From NCBI RefSeq assembly GCF_000171235.2, contig NZ_ABEA03000094.1:118574-182573 (forward strand): a stretch of 64,000 bases of DNA, given 5' to 3'. This DNA is from Geminisphaera colitermitum TAV2 (GTDB lineage Bacteria > Verrucomicrobiota > Verrucomicrobiia > Opitutales > Opitutaceae). Position 1 is the stretch's first letter. Each line of letters opens with the position of its first letter. Under the pieces are notes generated by a model. It was not told the origin of the DNA and ran no database searches. It saw nothing but the letters and a program-made list of their open reading frames with translations. Both the position numbers and the translations under genes were made by a program. Shown one piece after another: positions 56,307-64,000 of this stretch.

Positions 56307-56789
56307 ATGCCGGATACACACGACGCCACGCTCGATCTTCCCGCCGCCGACTATCTCCCGCACGAATCCCCGATGCTCTTCGTGCAACGGCTCCGCGCCG
56401 TCACGCCCGACATCGCGATCTGCGACACCGTGCTCGACGACGCCACTTTCTCGCCCTTTGCCGGCCCCGGCTCGACCGTGCCCGCCGCCCTGCTCCTCGA
56501 AATCATGGCGCAGACCATCGGCGTCTGGTCGGGCTGGCACTGCCGCGCCGCCGGGCAGCCCGTCCAGCCGGGCCTGATCCTCGGCTGTCGTGATTTTTCA
56601 ACTACCGCCGCCGCGCTTCCTCCCGGCGCATCCCTGCGCTGCTCCGCCCGGCGGATATTTCAGGACGAGGACACCGCCACCTTCGAGGCAACCGTCACGC
56701 GCGACACCTCCGCCATCGCCTCCGCCACGCTCACCACCCGCCGCATCACCTGGTCTCAACTCGAAACCCTCCTTGCCCCCGCTCACTGA
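56307..56789 (+). CDS. apeP: 3-hydroxyacyl-ACP dehydratase (ApeP-like)
   Basis: The 160-aa hotdog protein begins with 'DYLPHESPMLFVQRLRAVTP', equivalent to the LLPHRPPMLLLDRI-type start of FabA/FabZ proteins with the key His. 'LLLEIMAQTIGVWSGW' gives the Glu-containing helix. It removes water after each reduction cycle to build the conjugated double bonds. It is 1 bp before apeQ. Confidence 0.92.
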   Translation: MPDTHDATLDLPAADYLPHESPMLFVQRLRAVTPDIAICDTVLDDATFSPFAGPGSTVPAALLLEIMAQTIGVWSGWHCRAAGQPVQPGLILGCRDFSTTAAALPPGASLRCSARRIFQDEDTATFEATVTRDTSAIASATLTTRRITWSQLETLLAPAH

Positions 56790-56790
56790 C

Positions 56791-57624
56791 ATGCCCGCCG
56801 CTGCCACCACCGCCGCCCTCCCCCCCCCTCCCCCGCGCACCTTTCTTGTCACCGGTGCCAGCAAAGGCATAGGCCGTGCCATCGCGCAACGACTCGCCCG
56901 CGACGGACACTCCATCATCGTTCACTATCACAACGACGAACCCGGAGCCCGCGCCACGCTCGCCAGCCTTGCCGCTCCCGACACTGTCGCCACTCCGTCC
57001 TTCGATGTTGGATGTTCGACGTTGGATGTTGGACGTTCGCCGGAGGCGCACCGCCTGCTCCGGTTCGACGTGCGCGACCGCGCCGCCTGCGCCGCCATCC
57101 TCGAGGAGCACGTCTCCGGCCACGGTCCCCTTTACGGCGTCATTCTCAACGCCGGCATCGCGCGCGACGGGGCGTTCCCCTCCCTCTCCGCCGAAGACTG
57201 GGACGATGTCCTCCGCACCGATCTCGACGGTTTTTACAACGTCCTGCATCCCGTCCTCCCCGCCATGATCGCCGCCCGGCGCGGCGGGCGCATCGTCACG
57301 ATCTCCTCCGTCTCCGGCCTCACCGGCAACCGCGGCCAGGTCAACTACAGCGCCGCCAAGGCCGGTCTCATCGGCGCGACCAAGGCCCTCGCCGTCGAAC
57401 TCGCCCGCCGTCGCATCACCGTCAACTGCGTCGCCCCCGGCCTCATCGACACCGGTATGCTCGACCTCGAACCGGGCCTGCTCGAACAAATCGTCGAGCA
57501 CAACATCCCCGCGCGCCGCATCGGCACGCCCGATGAAGTCGCCTCCCTCGTCGCCTGGCTCGCCTCCGACGAATCCGCCTACGTCACCCGTCAGGTCATC
57601 TCCATCAACGGCGGCATGCTCTGA
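56791..57624 (+). CDS. apeQ: 3-oxoacyl-ACP reductase (ApeQ-like)
   Basis: The 277-aa SDR has the cofactor motif TGASKGIG (21-28), NAG (120-122), catalytic Ser at about 172-173, Tyr186 and Lys190 in 'VNYSAAKAGL'. It reduces beta-keto intermediates with NADPH. At about residues 70-84 the sequence FDVGCSTLDVGRS comes from a GATGTTSG-type simple repeat (57002-57040) inserted between the first Rossmann strands. The frame is intact. Confidence 0.94.
   Translation: MPAAATTAALPPPPPRTFLVTGASKGIGRAIAQRLARDGHSIIVHYHNDEPGARATLASLAAPDTVATPSFDVGCSTLDVGRSPEAHRLLRFDVRDRAACAAILEEHVSGHGPLYGVILNAGIARDGAFPSLSAEDWDDVLRTDLDGFYNVLHPVLPAMIAARRGGRIVTISSVSGLTGNRGQVNYSAAKAGLIGATKALAVELARRRITVNCVAPGLIDTGMLDLEPGLLEQIVEHNIPARRIGTPDEVASLVAWLASDESAYVTRQVISINGGML
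57002..57040. repeat. GATGTTSG simple repeat inside apeQ
   Basis: About five imperfect tandem copies of an 8-base word (CGATGTTG, GATGTTCG, ACGTTGG, ATGTTGG, ACGTTCG) lie in the reading frame of the ketoreductase and make its 'FDVGCSTLDVGRS' segment. Confidence 0.75.
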
Positions 57625-57696
57625 GACATCTCGCCCCGGACAGTCCGTCCTTGCACTTCCGCGCCGCCCTTGTTGCAAGAACCCCCGCCCGGCACC

Positions 57697-58959
57697 ATGT
57701 CTCTCAACACCACGAACACCACCTCAACAGACCTCCGTCGGGTCGCCATCACGGGCATGGCCGGCATCACCGCCTTCGGCAACGACTGGGCGGCCATCAA
57801 ACCCCGCCTGCAAGCCCGCCGCAACGCCGTCGTCCGCATGCCCGACTGGGATTCCGTCGCCGGCCTCAACACCCGCCTTGCCGCCCCCATTCCCGACTTC
57901 ACCCTGCCTCCGCACTACACCCGCGTGCAGACCCGCGCCATGGGCCGCGTTGCGCAACTGTCCACCGTTGCCACCGAATTCGCCCTTGCCCGCGCCGGGC
58001 TTTTGGGCGACCCCGTCCTGACCAGCGGACGCACCGGCATCGCCTATGGCTCCTCCACCGGAAGCACCGCCTCCATCCGCGATTTCGGGCGGCTGCTCAA
58101 CGAAAACGACACCGGCGCCATCACCGCCACCACCTACGTCCGCATGATGCCGCACACCACGGCGGCCAACACCGGCCTCTTCTTCGGCATCCGCGGACGC
58201 CTCATCCCCACCTCCAGCGCCTGCACCTCCGGCAGTCAGGCCATAGGCTACGCGGCGGAAGCCATCCGCCACGGATACCAGACCGTCATGGTCGCCGGCG
58301 GAGCCGAGGAACTTTGCGTGTCCGAGGCCGTCGTGTTCGACACCGTCTTCGCCACCAGCCAGCGCAACGACGCCCCATCCACCACTCCACGCCCCTTTGA
58401 CCGCAACCGCGACGGCCTCGTCATCGGCGAAGGCGCGGCCACCTTCATCCTCGAAGATTACGAACACGCCCGCGCCCGCGGTGCCGCGATTCTCGGCGAG
58501 ATACTTGCCTTCGCCACCAATTGCGACGCCACCCACATCACCCAGCCCAACCGCGAGACGATGCAGACCTGTATCCAGTCTGCCATTGCGCAGTCCGGCC
58601 TCGCCCCCTCGGACATCGGCTTCATTTCCGCGCACGGCACCGCCACCGACCGGGGCGACATCGCCGAGTCGCACGCCACGCACGCGCTTTTTGGCGACCG
58701 CACGCCCATTGCCTCCCTCAAAAGCTACTTCGGGCACACCCTCGGAGCCTGCGGCGCGCTCGAAACCTGGCTCACTCTCGAAATGGCCCGCGACGGCTGG
58801 TTCGCCCCCACCATCAATCTCGACGATCCCGACCCGGCCTGCGCCCCCCTCCGGCACGTCACCGGCTCCGGGCTCCATCTCGACACCGCGCACATCATGT
58901 CCAACAATTTCGCATTCGGCGGAGTGAACACCTCGCTCATCATCCGCCGGACGCAATAA
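57697..58959 (+). CDS. apeR: Beta-ketoacyl synthase, FabF type (ApeR-like)
   Basis: The 420-aa second ketosynthase has Cys176 in SSACTSGSQ, His313 in SAHGTATDRGD, and Lys342/His347 in SLKSYFGHTLGACG. It is at the end of the cluster, as apeR is in Gammaproteobacteria. It probably pairs with ApeC. Start ATG 57697 is chosen; an in-frame upstream start at 57670 is less likely. Confidence 0.94.
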   Translation: MSLNTTNTTSTDLRRVAITGMAGITAFGNDWAAIKPRLQARRNAVVRMPDWDSVAGLNTRLAAPIPDFTLPPHYTRVQTRAMGRVAQLSTVATEFALARAGLLGDPVLTSGRTGIAYGSSTGSTASIRDFGRLLNENDTGAITATTYVRMMPHTTAANTGLFFGIRGRLIPTSSACTSGSQAIGYAAEAIRHGYQTVMVAGGAEELCVSEAVVFDTVFATSQRNDAPSTTPRPFDRNRDGLVIGEGAATFILEDYEHARARGAAILGEILAFATNCDATHITQPNRETMQTCIQSAIAQSGLAPSDIGFISAHGTATDRGDIAESHATHALFGDRTPIASLKSYFGHTLGACGALETWLTLEMARDGWFAPTINLDDPDPACAPLRHVTGSGLHLDTAHIMSNNFAFGGVNTSLIIRRTQ

Positions 58960-58985
58960 ACCGCAAACCGTCAACATTACCTGTC

Positions 58986-59351
58986 ATGAAGAAAACCATC
59001 CGTCTCATCGGTCTCGTCTCCCTGCTCTTCGCCGTCGCCCTTGGTATCTCGGCCTGCAGTTCCCCAACACCCGGCACGGCCGCGCCCGTCGTTCTCAACT
59101 ACAAAAGCTCCATTTCCGACGACGTCATCAAGTCTGCGGTGATCTCCGCCGCGACGAAGCGGCACTGGATCATCACCTCCGAAGCACCCGGCCGGGTGGA
59201 GCTCAACTACAAAGGTTATCCCTCCACGGTGACCTGGAGCAACGGAGTGGTGTCGATCAGCGATTCCGGTCGCCATCGCAAGACCCGGGGCTGGGCGACG
59301 AATCTGCGGACCACGATCCAGTCCGAAATCGTGGAGCAAACAACCCGGTAA
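58986..59351 (+). CDS. Small lipoprotein after the APE cluster
   Basis: The 121-aa protein has a lipoprotein signal peptide with lipobox GISAC (Cys at residue 24). The mature domain contains 'DDVIKSAVISAATKRHWIIT' and 'GRVELNYKGYPSTVTWSNGV', a small alpha/beta domain of a kind found in many lipoproteins. I do not recognise a family. Being 26 bp after apeR, it may be part of the same transcript and help with outer-membrane placement of the product (inference). Confidence 0.78.
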   Translation: MKKTIRLIGLVSLLFAVALGISACSSPTPGTAAPVVLNYKSSISDDVIKSAVISAATKRHWIITSEAPGRVELNYKGYPSTVTWSNGVVSISDSGRHRKTRGWATNLRTTIQSEIVEQTTR

Positions 59352-59463
59352 CAGCGCTGAACTTACAGCGCTTCCGCGTAGTGCGAGGTGGCGCCCGGCG
59401 AAAGCGCGGACTCGACTTTCGGGCGTTTGACCTTCTCACCTTACGGTTTCGTCTGCCGCTCCC

Positions 59464-62013
59464 ATGCCCGACCCGATTCCCGCCGCCGCCGTCAGCAATG
59501 TTGTTCGCACGCCTCCGGATTGTTCCGGACGCGGGGGGGGGGGGGGGCGGGCGTGGCCGTGGTGGCTGGGGCTGACGCTCGCGTTTGCCTTCGTCATCGG
59601 GCACACGCTCATGATCAACCATTACCTCGACCGCGCGACGGCGCAGCGGTTGTCGGACGAGCCGGTAATGAGCGCAAAGTTGTCGCGCATCGTGCCCGAC
59701 GCGGGGCTCGATGGCATGACGTGGACGCGCGAGATCGTCGAGATGCACGAGCGCGGCGAATGGCGACTGCGACACACATTCACCGACAACGCGCCAGCGG
59801 GACGTCCCGTTTACTGGAACTCGGGCTGGGCCTGGTGGCACCTCGGCTGGGCGTGGCTGCACCGCTTGTGTTGCACGGATGAGAAGGGGGTTGGGAAAAA
59901 AATTCCCTGGCCCGCCGCCATCGAGTGGGCGGCGGCGTGGGTCAACCTGCCGACGTTATTGCTGACGGTCACAGGGTTTTCGTGGTGGGTGATGCGACGC
60001 TGGGGCGCGGCGGCGGGCGGGTTGCTGGCAGTGGCTCTGGTGGGGTCGCACACGTTTTACGAAGGGTTTTCGCCCGCCTATAACGACCACCACGGGTTCG
60101 TGAACGCGGGTCTGCTGGCGTTGGTGCTCGGGGCGGTTTTTGGTGTTTTGGGCTGGCGCCGAGGCGGGGGGGGGGGGAGGAGTGGCGCGGGCGTCTCGCC
60201 CGCTGTAGGGGCGTCGCTTGCGACGCCCGCGCCCGCCATTCGATGCCACGTCCTGCATACGCGGGCTTCGCAAGCGAAGCCCCTACAACGGAGTGCCGCA
60301 AGCGTGATGCCGGCGGACCGGCGCGCGGCGCGTATTGGATTTCTCATTTCGGCACTCGGCGGGGCGGCGGGGTTGTGGATCAACGCGGCGTCGGTCGTCA
60401 TTGCCATCGGGTTGACCGGTGTGATGGCGGTGCTGGCGGCGGCATTGGCGGGGAGGGCGGGAGGTGGATTGCGCGCGCAGGGCATGGTGTGCGAACCGGG
60501 CCTGTGGCGGATGTGGGGACGTTGGGGCGCGGCGGCGAGCGTGGTGCTGTTTCTCGTCGAGCAGTGCCCGGACCGGCTGCTGGCGTGGCGGCTGGAGGTC
60601 AATCATCCGTTGTATGCGCTGGCGTGGTTGGGCGGCGGTGAATTGGTGGCGCTGGCGCTCGAACATCTCGGCGGCGTGCGCTGGAGCGCGGGGCGCTGGC
60701 GGCGGGCAGCGCTGGCGGCGGCGGCGGTGTGCGTTGTTCCAATGGTAATCGTGATCTGGCGCGAGCGGGTGTTTGTGCCGCTCGATCCGTTTGTGGCCCG
60801 CATTCACCAGAATATCGGTGAGTTCCTGTCGCTGCCGTCGCGGATTGCGGAGCTGGGGTGGCGGCGGTTTTTGGATCAGACGGTGCTGCGGGTGCTACTG
60901 TTTATTCTGGCCGCGGTGACATTGTGGCGGATGCGGCGCCAGCCGGTGGCGGTGCTGGTGCTGTCGTTTGCGCTGGCGGTGGCGTTGCCGATGTACGCGA
61001 TGGGCTGGTGGCAGATGCGCTGGATGCTCCCGGCAAGCGTTCCGCAAATTGTGCTGGCGGTGGCGATGCTGGATTTGTGGCTGGGCGGATCGGCGGCGGC
61101 CCCGGGCAAGCGCCTCCGTTCTGCATTGGTTTTGTTGACGGCTGCGGTGTTGTTCGTGCCGATGCCTGCGTTGCTGGTGCGGGGCTGGTGGCGGACGGAG
61201 CAGCAGAAGGGCGTTCATGCGGGGGAGGCGATGTTCCTGCTCTACCGCGACATCGCCTCGACGCTGCGCAGCGACCAGCCGCAGGGCCGCATCGTGCTTT
61301 TGTCCAATCCCAACGCGTCGGTGTCGATGGGCTACTTCGCCGGCCTTGAGACGATCGGCACGTTGTATTGGGAAAATCAGGACGGCCTGCGGACGGCGGC
61401 GCGCATCCTTACCGCGTTGAGCGCGGGCACGCCGGGCGAGGTGGCGGAGGCGGAACGGCTGGTGCGGGCGCATGGCGTCACGCATGTGGTGGCGGTTGCC
61501 GGGGCGGACTTTTCAGGGGCCTACTGGATGTCGCTGCGCCCGGATGAACCGCTGCCGGCGAGCGACCAGTTGACGAGTGGCAATGCGCCGGTGTGGCTGC
61601 GTCCGATCCCGTATTCGATGCCGCCGCAATTTCGGAAGCGGTTCAAGCTGGTGCCGCGTTTGTATGCGGTGGATTTTACGCAAACGGAGGCCGAGGCGCA
61701 TTATCGTGCCGGGCTGGCGGCGCTGACCCTGCTGCGTTCGGGAGAGGCGGAACGGAGGTTTGACGCCGCGCGTATTGCTGCGCCGGATACGCCGCAGCCG
61801 TGGTTGCGGCTGGCAGAATTGCGGCTGGCGGCGGGCGATGCGCCGGTGGCGCTGAGGGCGATGCAGGAGGGCATCGCGCGTTCACCGGCGGCGATGCGCG
61901 AGCAGCTTTACATCGACGCCTCGCGGATATTCCAAACGGCGGGCGCGACGAACGAGGCGAACGCACTGCTGGACTTGGCAATCAAGGCGGGGGGGGGGGG
62001 GGGCGGGCGGTAA
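59464..62013 (+). CDS. Large polytopic membrane protein with C-terminal TPR-like region
   Basis: The 849-aa protein has about 10-12 hydrophobic segments in the first 560 residues, then a soluble domain and a TPR-like tail ('AHYRAGLAALTLLRSGEAER', 'LRLAAGDAPVALRAMQEGIA'). The loop 'YEGFSPAYNDHHGFVNAGLL' has the DHH type of acid/His motif found in some membrane glycosyltransferases and oligosaccharyl transferases, so a GT-C-like enzyme is a candidate, not proven. It carries three G tracts: 59533-59547 near the start, 60166-60177 inside, and 61989-62003 at the end, plus a palindromic repeat at 60180-60310 translated in frame. ATG 59464 is uncertain because it precedes the first G tract. Confidence 0.65.
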   Translation: MPDPIPAAAVSNVVRTPPDCSGRGGGGGRAWPWWLGLTLAFAFVIGHTLMINHYLDRATAQRLSDEPVMSAKLSRIVPDAGLDGMTWTREIVEMHERGEWRLRHTFTDNAPAGRPVYWNSGWAWWHLGWAWLHRLCCTDEKGVGKKIPWPAAIEWAAAWVNLPTLLLTVTGFSWWVMRRWGAAAGGLLAVALVGSHTFYEGFSPAYNDHHGFVNAGLLALVLGAVFGVLGWRRGGGGGRSGAGVSPAVGASLATPAPAIRCHVLHTRASQAKPLQRSAASVMPADRRAARIGFLISALGGAAGLWINAASVVIAIGLTGVMAVLAAALAGRAGGGLRAQGMVCEPGLWRMWGRWGAAASVVLFLVEQCPDRLLAWRLEVNHPLYALAWLGGGELVALALEHLGGVRWSAGRWRRAALAAAAVCVVPMVIVIWRERVFVPLDPFVARIHQNIGEFLSLPSRIAELGWRRFLDQTVLRVLLFILAAVTLWRMRRQPVAVLVLSFALAVALPMYAMGWWQMRWMLPASVPQIVLAVAMLDLWLGGSAAAPGKRLRSALVLLTAAVLFVPMPALLVRGWWRTEQQKGVHAGEAMFLLYRDIASTLRSDQPQGRIVLLSNPNASVSMGYFAGLETIGTLYWENQDGLRTAARILTALSAGTPGEVAEAERLVRAHGVTHVVAVAGADFSGAYWMSLRPDEPLPASDQLTSGNAPVWLRPIPYSMPPQFRKRFKLVPRLYAVDFTQTEAEAHYRAGLAALTLLRSGEAERRFDAARIAAPDTPQPWLRLAELRLAAGDAPVALRAMQEGIARSPAAMREQLYIDASRIFQTAGATNEANALLDLAIKAGGGGGGR
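60180..60310. repeat. GC palindromic repeats inside the polytopic protein gene
   Basis: AGTGGCGCGGGCGTCTCGCC and GCGTCGCTTGCGACGC (left unit) are followed by a second palindrome GGGCTTCGCAAGCGAAGCCC (from about 60262). They encode 'GAGVSPAVGASLATPAP' and 'RASQAKPL', a segment that differs in composition from the membrane domains around it. The frame is open through it. Confidence 0.85.
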
Positions 62014-62033
62014 CGTCCCGCCCGCGCCACGGG

Positions 62034-62666
62034 TTACGCTCTCGCGGATTTGGGGGCGTCGAGAATTTCCTTGAGGAGAATCGCCTGGCGGAGGCTGTGA
62101 CGGTCGCGCAGCGAGGCGGACAACGACACGGGGATGGGGGCGAATCCTGACGAGGCGGGCGTGGTGGTCTTGGTTATGCGGGCGGAGGCGGCTTCGCGGG
62201 CCTGGCGAAGCGCCTCGGCGCGCTGGCGTTCGAGCGAGGCCAGTTGCTCGGCCATCTGGCGCTGGCGGTCGCGCACGGCCTCTTCCTCGTCGGTGTCGTA
62301 GGGGTTTTCGTGATACGCGGGCTCCGGCTGGGCGGGAAGCGGCGGGGGCGTGCGGGGAAGGGGAGGGGGAGGAGTGGCGGCGGGACGCCGGACTTCGCCG
62401 CCGGATTCAGCGGCGCGGCGTTCGGCGATCTTGCGGCGAATCTCTTCTTGAATACGGCGGGTGCGTTCCGCGTCCTCGGCGTCGTGTTGCTGACGGGCCA
62501 CGGGACCGGGCTGTGCCTGGCGCTGCGCCTGTCGTTGGCGGCGCTGTTCCAGCGCCTCCTCGGCGGCGCGCTTCTCAGCGGCGGCCTCGCGGCGCTTTTG
62601 TAGCCAAAAGGCAATGACGCCGGCAATGACGAGGATGATTTGTATGTGGTCGAATATCCAGTCCAT
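62034..62666 (-). CDS. Membrane-anchored coiled-coil protein
   Basis: The 210-aa protein starts MDWIFDHIQIILVIAGVIAF, one N-terminal membrane helix. A long Arg/Glu/Ala/Gln-rich coiled coil (about 24-90), a Pro-rich stretch, another coiled coil and a C-terminal 'LRQAILLKEILDAPKSARA' follow. The final 'LxxAILLKEILxxPxS' pattern occurs in Planctomycetes/Verrucomicrobia small membrane proteins of unknown function (recollection). Plus- and minus-strand genes converge here, with 20 bp between stops. Confidence 0.7.
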   Translation of the reverse strand: MDWIFDHIQIILVIAGVIAFWLQKRREAAAEKRAAEEALEQRRQRQAQRQAQPGPVARQQHDAEDAERTRRIQEEIRRKIAERRAAESGGEVRRPAATPPPPLPRTPPPLPAQPEPAYHENPYDTDEEEAVRDRQRQMAEQLASLERQRAEALRQAREAASARITKTTTPASSGFAPIPVSLSASLRDRHSLRQAILLKEILDAPKSARA

Positions 62667-62674
62667 GGGGAAAT

Positions 62675-62789
62675 AGTAGCGAGTAGTGAGTAGCGGGTAG
62701 TGAGTAGAAAGACAGCAGCGGGTGGTGAGTGGTCAACAGGAGTGGTGTTCGCGTGATGCTCGCTACTCGCTACTCACGACCCGCTACTA
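62675..62789. repeat. GTAGTGAGTAGC-type dispersed repeat
   Basis: The spacer between the coiled-coil gene and floA is made of TAGCGAGTAGTGAGTAGCGG words, followed by their inverse CGCTACTCGCTACTCACG, so the whole spacer can fold back. A related block is at 3055-3088. Confidence 0.7.
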
Positions 62790-62792
62790 AAT

Positions 62793-63794
62793 TCACTTTT
62801 TGTCGTCGGTGGAGATGGATTTGCGCATGGCGGTGTCGGACTGGATGTTCTCCATCTTGAAGTAGTCCATGACGCCGAGGTTGCCCTTGCGGAAGGCTTC
62901 GGCCATGGCGAGCGGGACTTCGGCTTGGGCCTCGACGACCTTGGCCTGCATCTCTTGCACGCGGGCTTTCATTTCCTGTTCGAGCGCGACGGCGGCGGCG
63001 CGGCGGATTTCGGCCTGGGCCTGCGCGATGGACTTGTTGGCCTGCGCCTGGGCTTCCTGGAGTTGGGCGCCGACGTTTTCGCCCACGTCCACGTCGGCGA
63101 TGTCGATGGAGAGGATTTCGAAGGCGGTGCCGACGTCGAGGCCGCGCGCGAGCACGGTCTTGGAAATGCTGTCGGGCGATTCGAGGACCTTTTTGTAGCT
63201 GTCAGCCGAGCCGATGGTGGTGACGATGCCTTCGCCAACGCGGGCGATGATGGTGTCTTCTTTCGCGCCGCCGACGAAGCGGTCGAGGTTGGTGCGCACG
63301 GTGACGCGGGCCTTGACCTTCACTTGGATGCCGTCGCGCGCGACGCCGTCGATGGTGGTGCGGCCGCCTTCGGGATTGGGGCAGTCAATGACCTTGGGAT
63401 CGACGCTGGTGCGCACGGCTTCGACGACGGATTTGCCGGAGCCTTTGGTGGCGAGGTCGATGGCGCAGGCGCGGCGCCAGTCGAGTTCGATGCCGGCTTT
63501 CTGCGCGGCGATGAGGGCTTGCACGGTGGGCACGATGTTGCCGCCGGCAAGGAAGTGGGCCTCGATGTCGTTGATTGAAATATCGATGCCGGCCTTCTTT
63601 GCGGTGATGCGGGTGTCAACGACGAGGCCGTAGGGCACCTGGCGCAGGCGCATGGCGACGAGTTCGGTGAAGCCGACATACGCGCCGGCGAGCCAGGCGC
63701 GGAGCCAGACGCTGAAGAAGGAGAAGACGATCCCGGCAATGACGAGAAGCGCGATGCCGAGGGCGATGTAGAGGATGGTCCAGATGTTGAGCAT
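62793..63794 (-). CDS. floA: Flotillin-like protein FloA (UPF0365)
   Basis: The 333-aa protein scaffolds functional membrane microdomains. It has an N-terminal membrane hairpin (about 1-35, '[20 protein letters not shown]'), an SPFH-type domain with '[20 protein letters not shown]' and '[19 protein letters not shown]', and a C-terminal Ala/Glu/Gln-rich coiled coil with '[20 protein letters not shown]'. Length and sequence are typical. In other bacteria it is preceded by an NfeD gene; the gene before it here cannot be identified from its tail. Confidence 0.96.
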   Translation of the reverse strand: MLNIWTILYIALGIALLVIAGIVFSFFSVWLRAWLAGAYVGFTELVAMRLRQVPYGLVVDTRITAKKAGIDISINDIEAHFLAGGNIVPTVQALIAAQKAGIELDWRRACAIDLATKGSGKSVVEAVRTSVDPKVIDCPNPEGGRTTIDGVARDGIQVKVKARVTVRTNLDRFVGGAKEDTIIARVGEGIVTTIGSADSYKKVLESPDSISKTVLARGLDVGTAFEILSIDIADVDVGENVGAQLQEAQAQANKSIAQAQAEIRRAAAVALEQEMKARVQEMQAKVVEAQAEVPLAMAEAFRKGNLGVMDYFKMENIQSDTAMRKSISTDDKK

Positions 63795-63859
63795 GGTGGT
63801 TTAGGTGTTGTTGTTTGAGTTGTGGTTGATGGTTGGCGTGAAAAAAAAAGACGTGCGAA

Positions 63860-64000
63860 TTAGTGTTTGGGCGAAGATGGCGTGGCCGGGTGGCCGGGTG
63901 GCGGGACGGGCGGGAGGTAAACGGGGGCAGTGACGATTTCGACAGGTTTGTTGAGGTCGTTGTCGGCGTCGAGGCCGGGGAGGGCGGCGGTCGCTGTCGC
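63860..64000 (-). CDS. C-terminal fragment of an unidentified protein upstream of floA
   Basis: A minus-strand frame is open from the window edge to TAA at 63860-63862. The 46 visible residues end 'VYLPPVPPPGHPATPSSPKH', a Pro-rich tail, after 'LPGLDADNDLNKPVEIV'. NfeD-type proteins are the usual partner before floA, but this tail has no recognisable NfeD OB fold, so no family is assigned. Spacing to the floA start is 65 bp. Confidence 0.5.
   Translation of the reverse strand, partial: ATATAALPGLDADNDLNKPVEIVTAPVYLPPVPPPGHPATPSSPKH

Overview
The window looks like chromosomal DNA of a Verrucomicrobiota member, most probably an Opitutaceae. The reasons are the gene content and order (tuf, secE, nusG, rplKAJL and rpoBC with interspersed tRNAs), a PEP-CTERM secreted protein, a DUF6515-like protein, FloA, weak Shine-Dalgarno signals, high GC, and many long C or G homopolymer tracts. 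No plasmid, phage or CRISPR signature was seen. The genus assignment is inference.

Layout. 1-239: tail of a DUF4202-like gene. 361-5181: a TPR protein followed by ExbB, ExbD and a TonB-like protein, an envelope energy-transduction operon. 5276-18473: tRNA-Thr, tuf, tRNA-Trp, secE, nusG, rplK, rplA, rplJ, rplL, rpoB and rpoC, closed by a strong terminator at 18582-18617. 18491-30268: small accessory genes (unknown protein, NUDIX hydrolase, AraC regulator divergent from two dehydrogenases, DUF6515-like protein, GH2 beta-galactosidase, URO-D family protein, GNAT) separated by repeat-rich spacers that include a 212-bp MITE-like element. 30708-33526: two lower-GC secreted proteins, the second with a PEP-CTERM anchor. 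33623-39048 (minus): a TRAP transporter (dctP, dctQ, dctM) followed by eutB and eutC, which suggests uptake and deamination of ethanolamine or a related amino alcohol. 39235-43265: a CcoI/FixI-type copper P-type ATPase and a CNNM/CorC-type membrane protein, divergent.

43320-58959 is a complete aryl-polyene (APE) biosynthetic cluster. The order is a divergent methyltransferase, then on the plus strand chain-length-factor-like ketosynthase, acyltransferase, two ACPs, membrane protein, an acyl-ACP/CoA ligase fused to a dehydratase, a glycosyltransferase fused to an acyltransferase, thioesterase, LolA-like carrier, MMPL exporter, DUF3261 lipoprotein, ketosynthase, dehydratase, ketoreductase and ketosynthase. 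A small lipoprotein follows. The order matches the apeB-apeR order known from Gammaproteobacteria. The genes overlap or nearly abut, so they probably form one transcript making an aryl-polyene ester and placing it in the outer membrane.

59464-64000: a large polytopic membrane protein with a C-terminal TPR-like region, a membrane-anchored coiled-coil protein, floA, and the end of an unidentified gene.

Two features run through the whole window. First, about 18 G or C homopolymers of 11-22 bp lie between genes or inside Pro/Gly codon runs. Second, GC-rich palindromic repeats have inserted both between genes and in frame inside genes.
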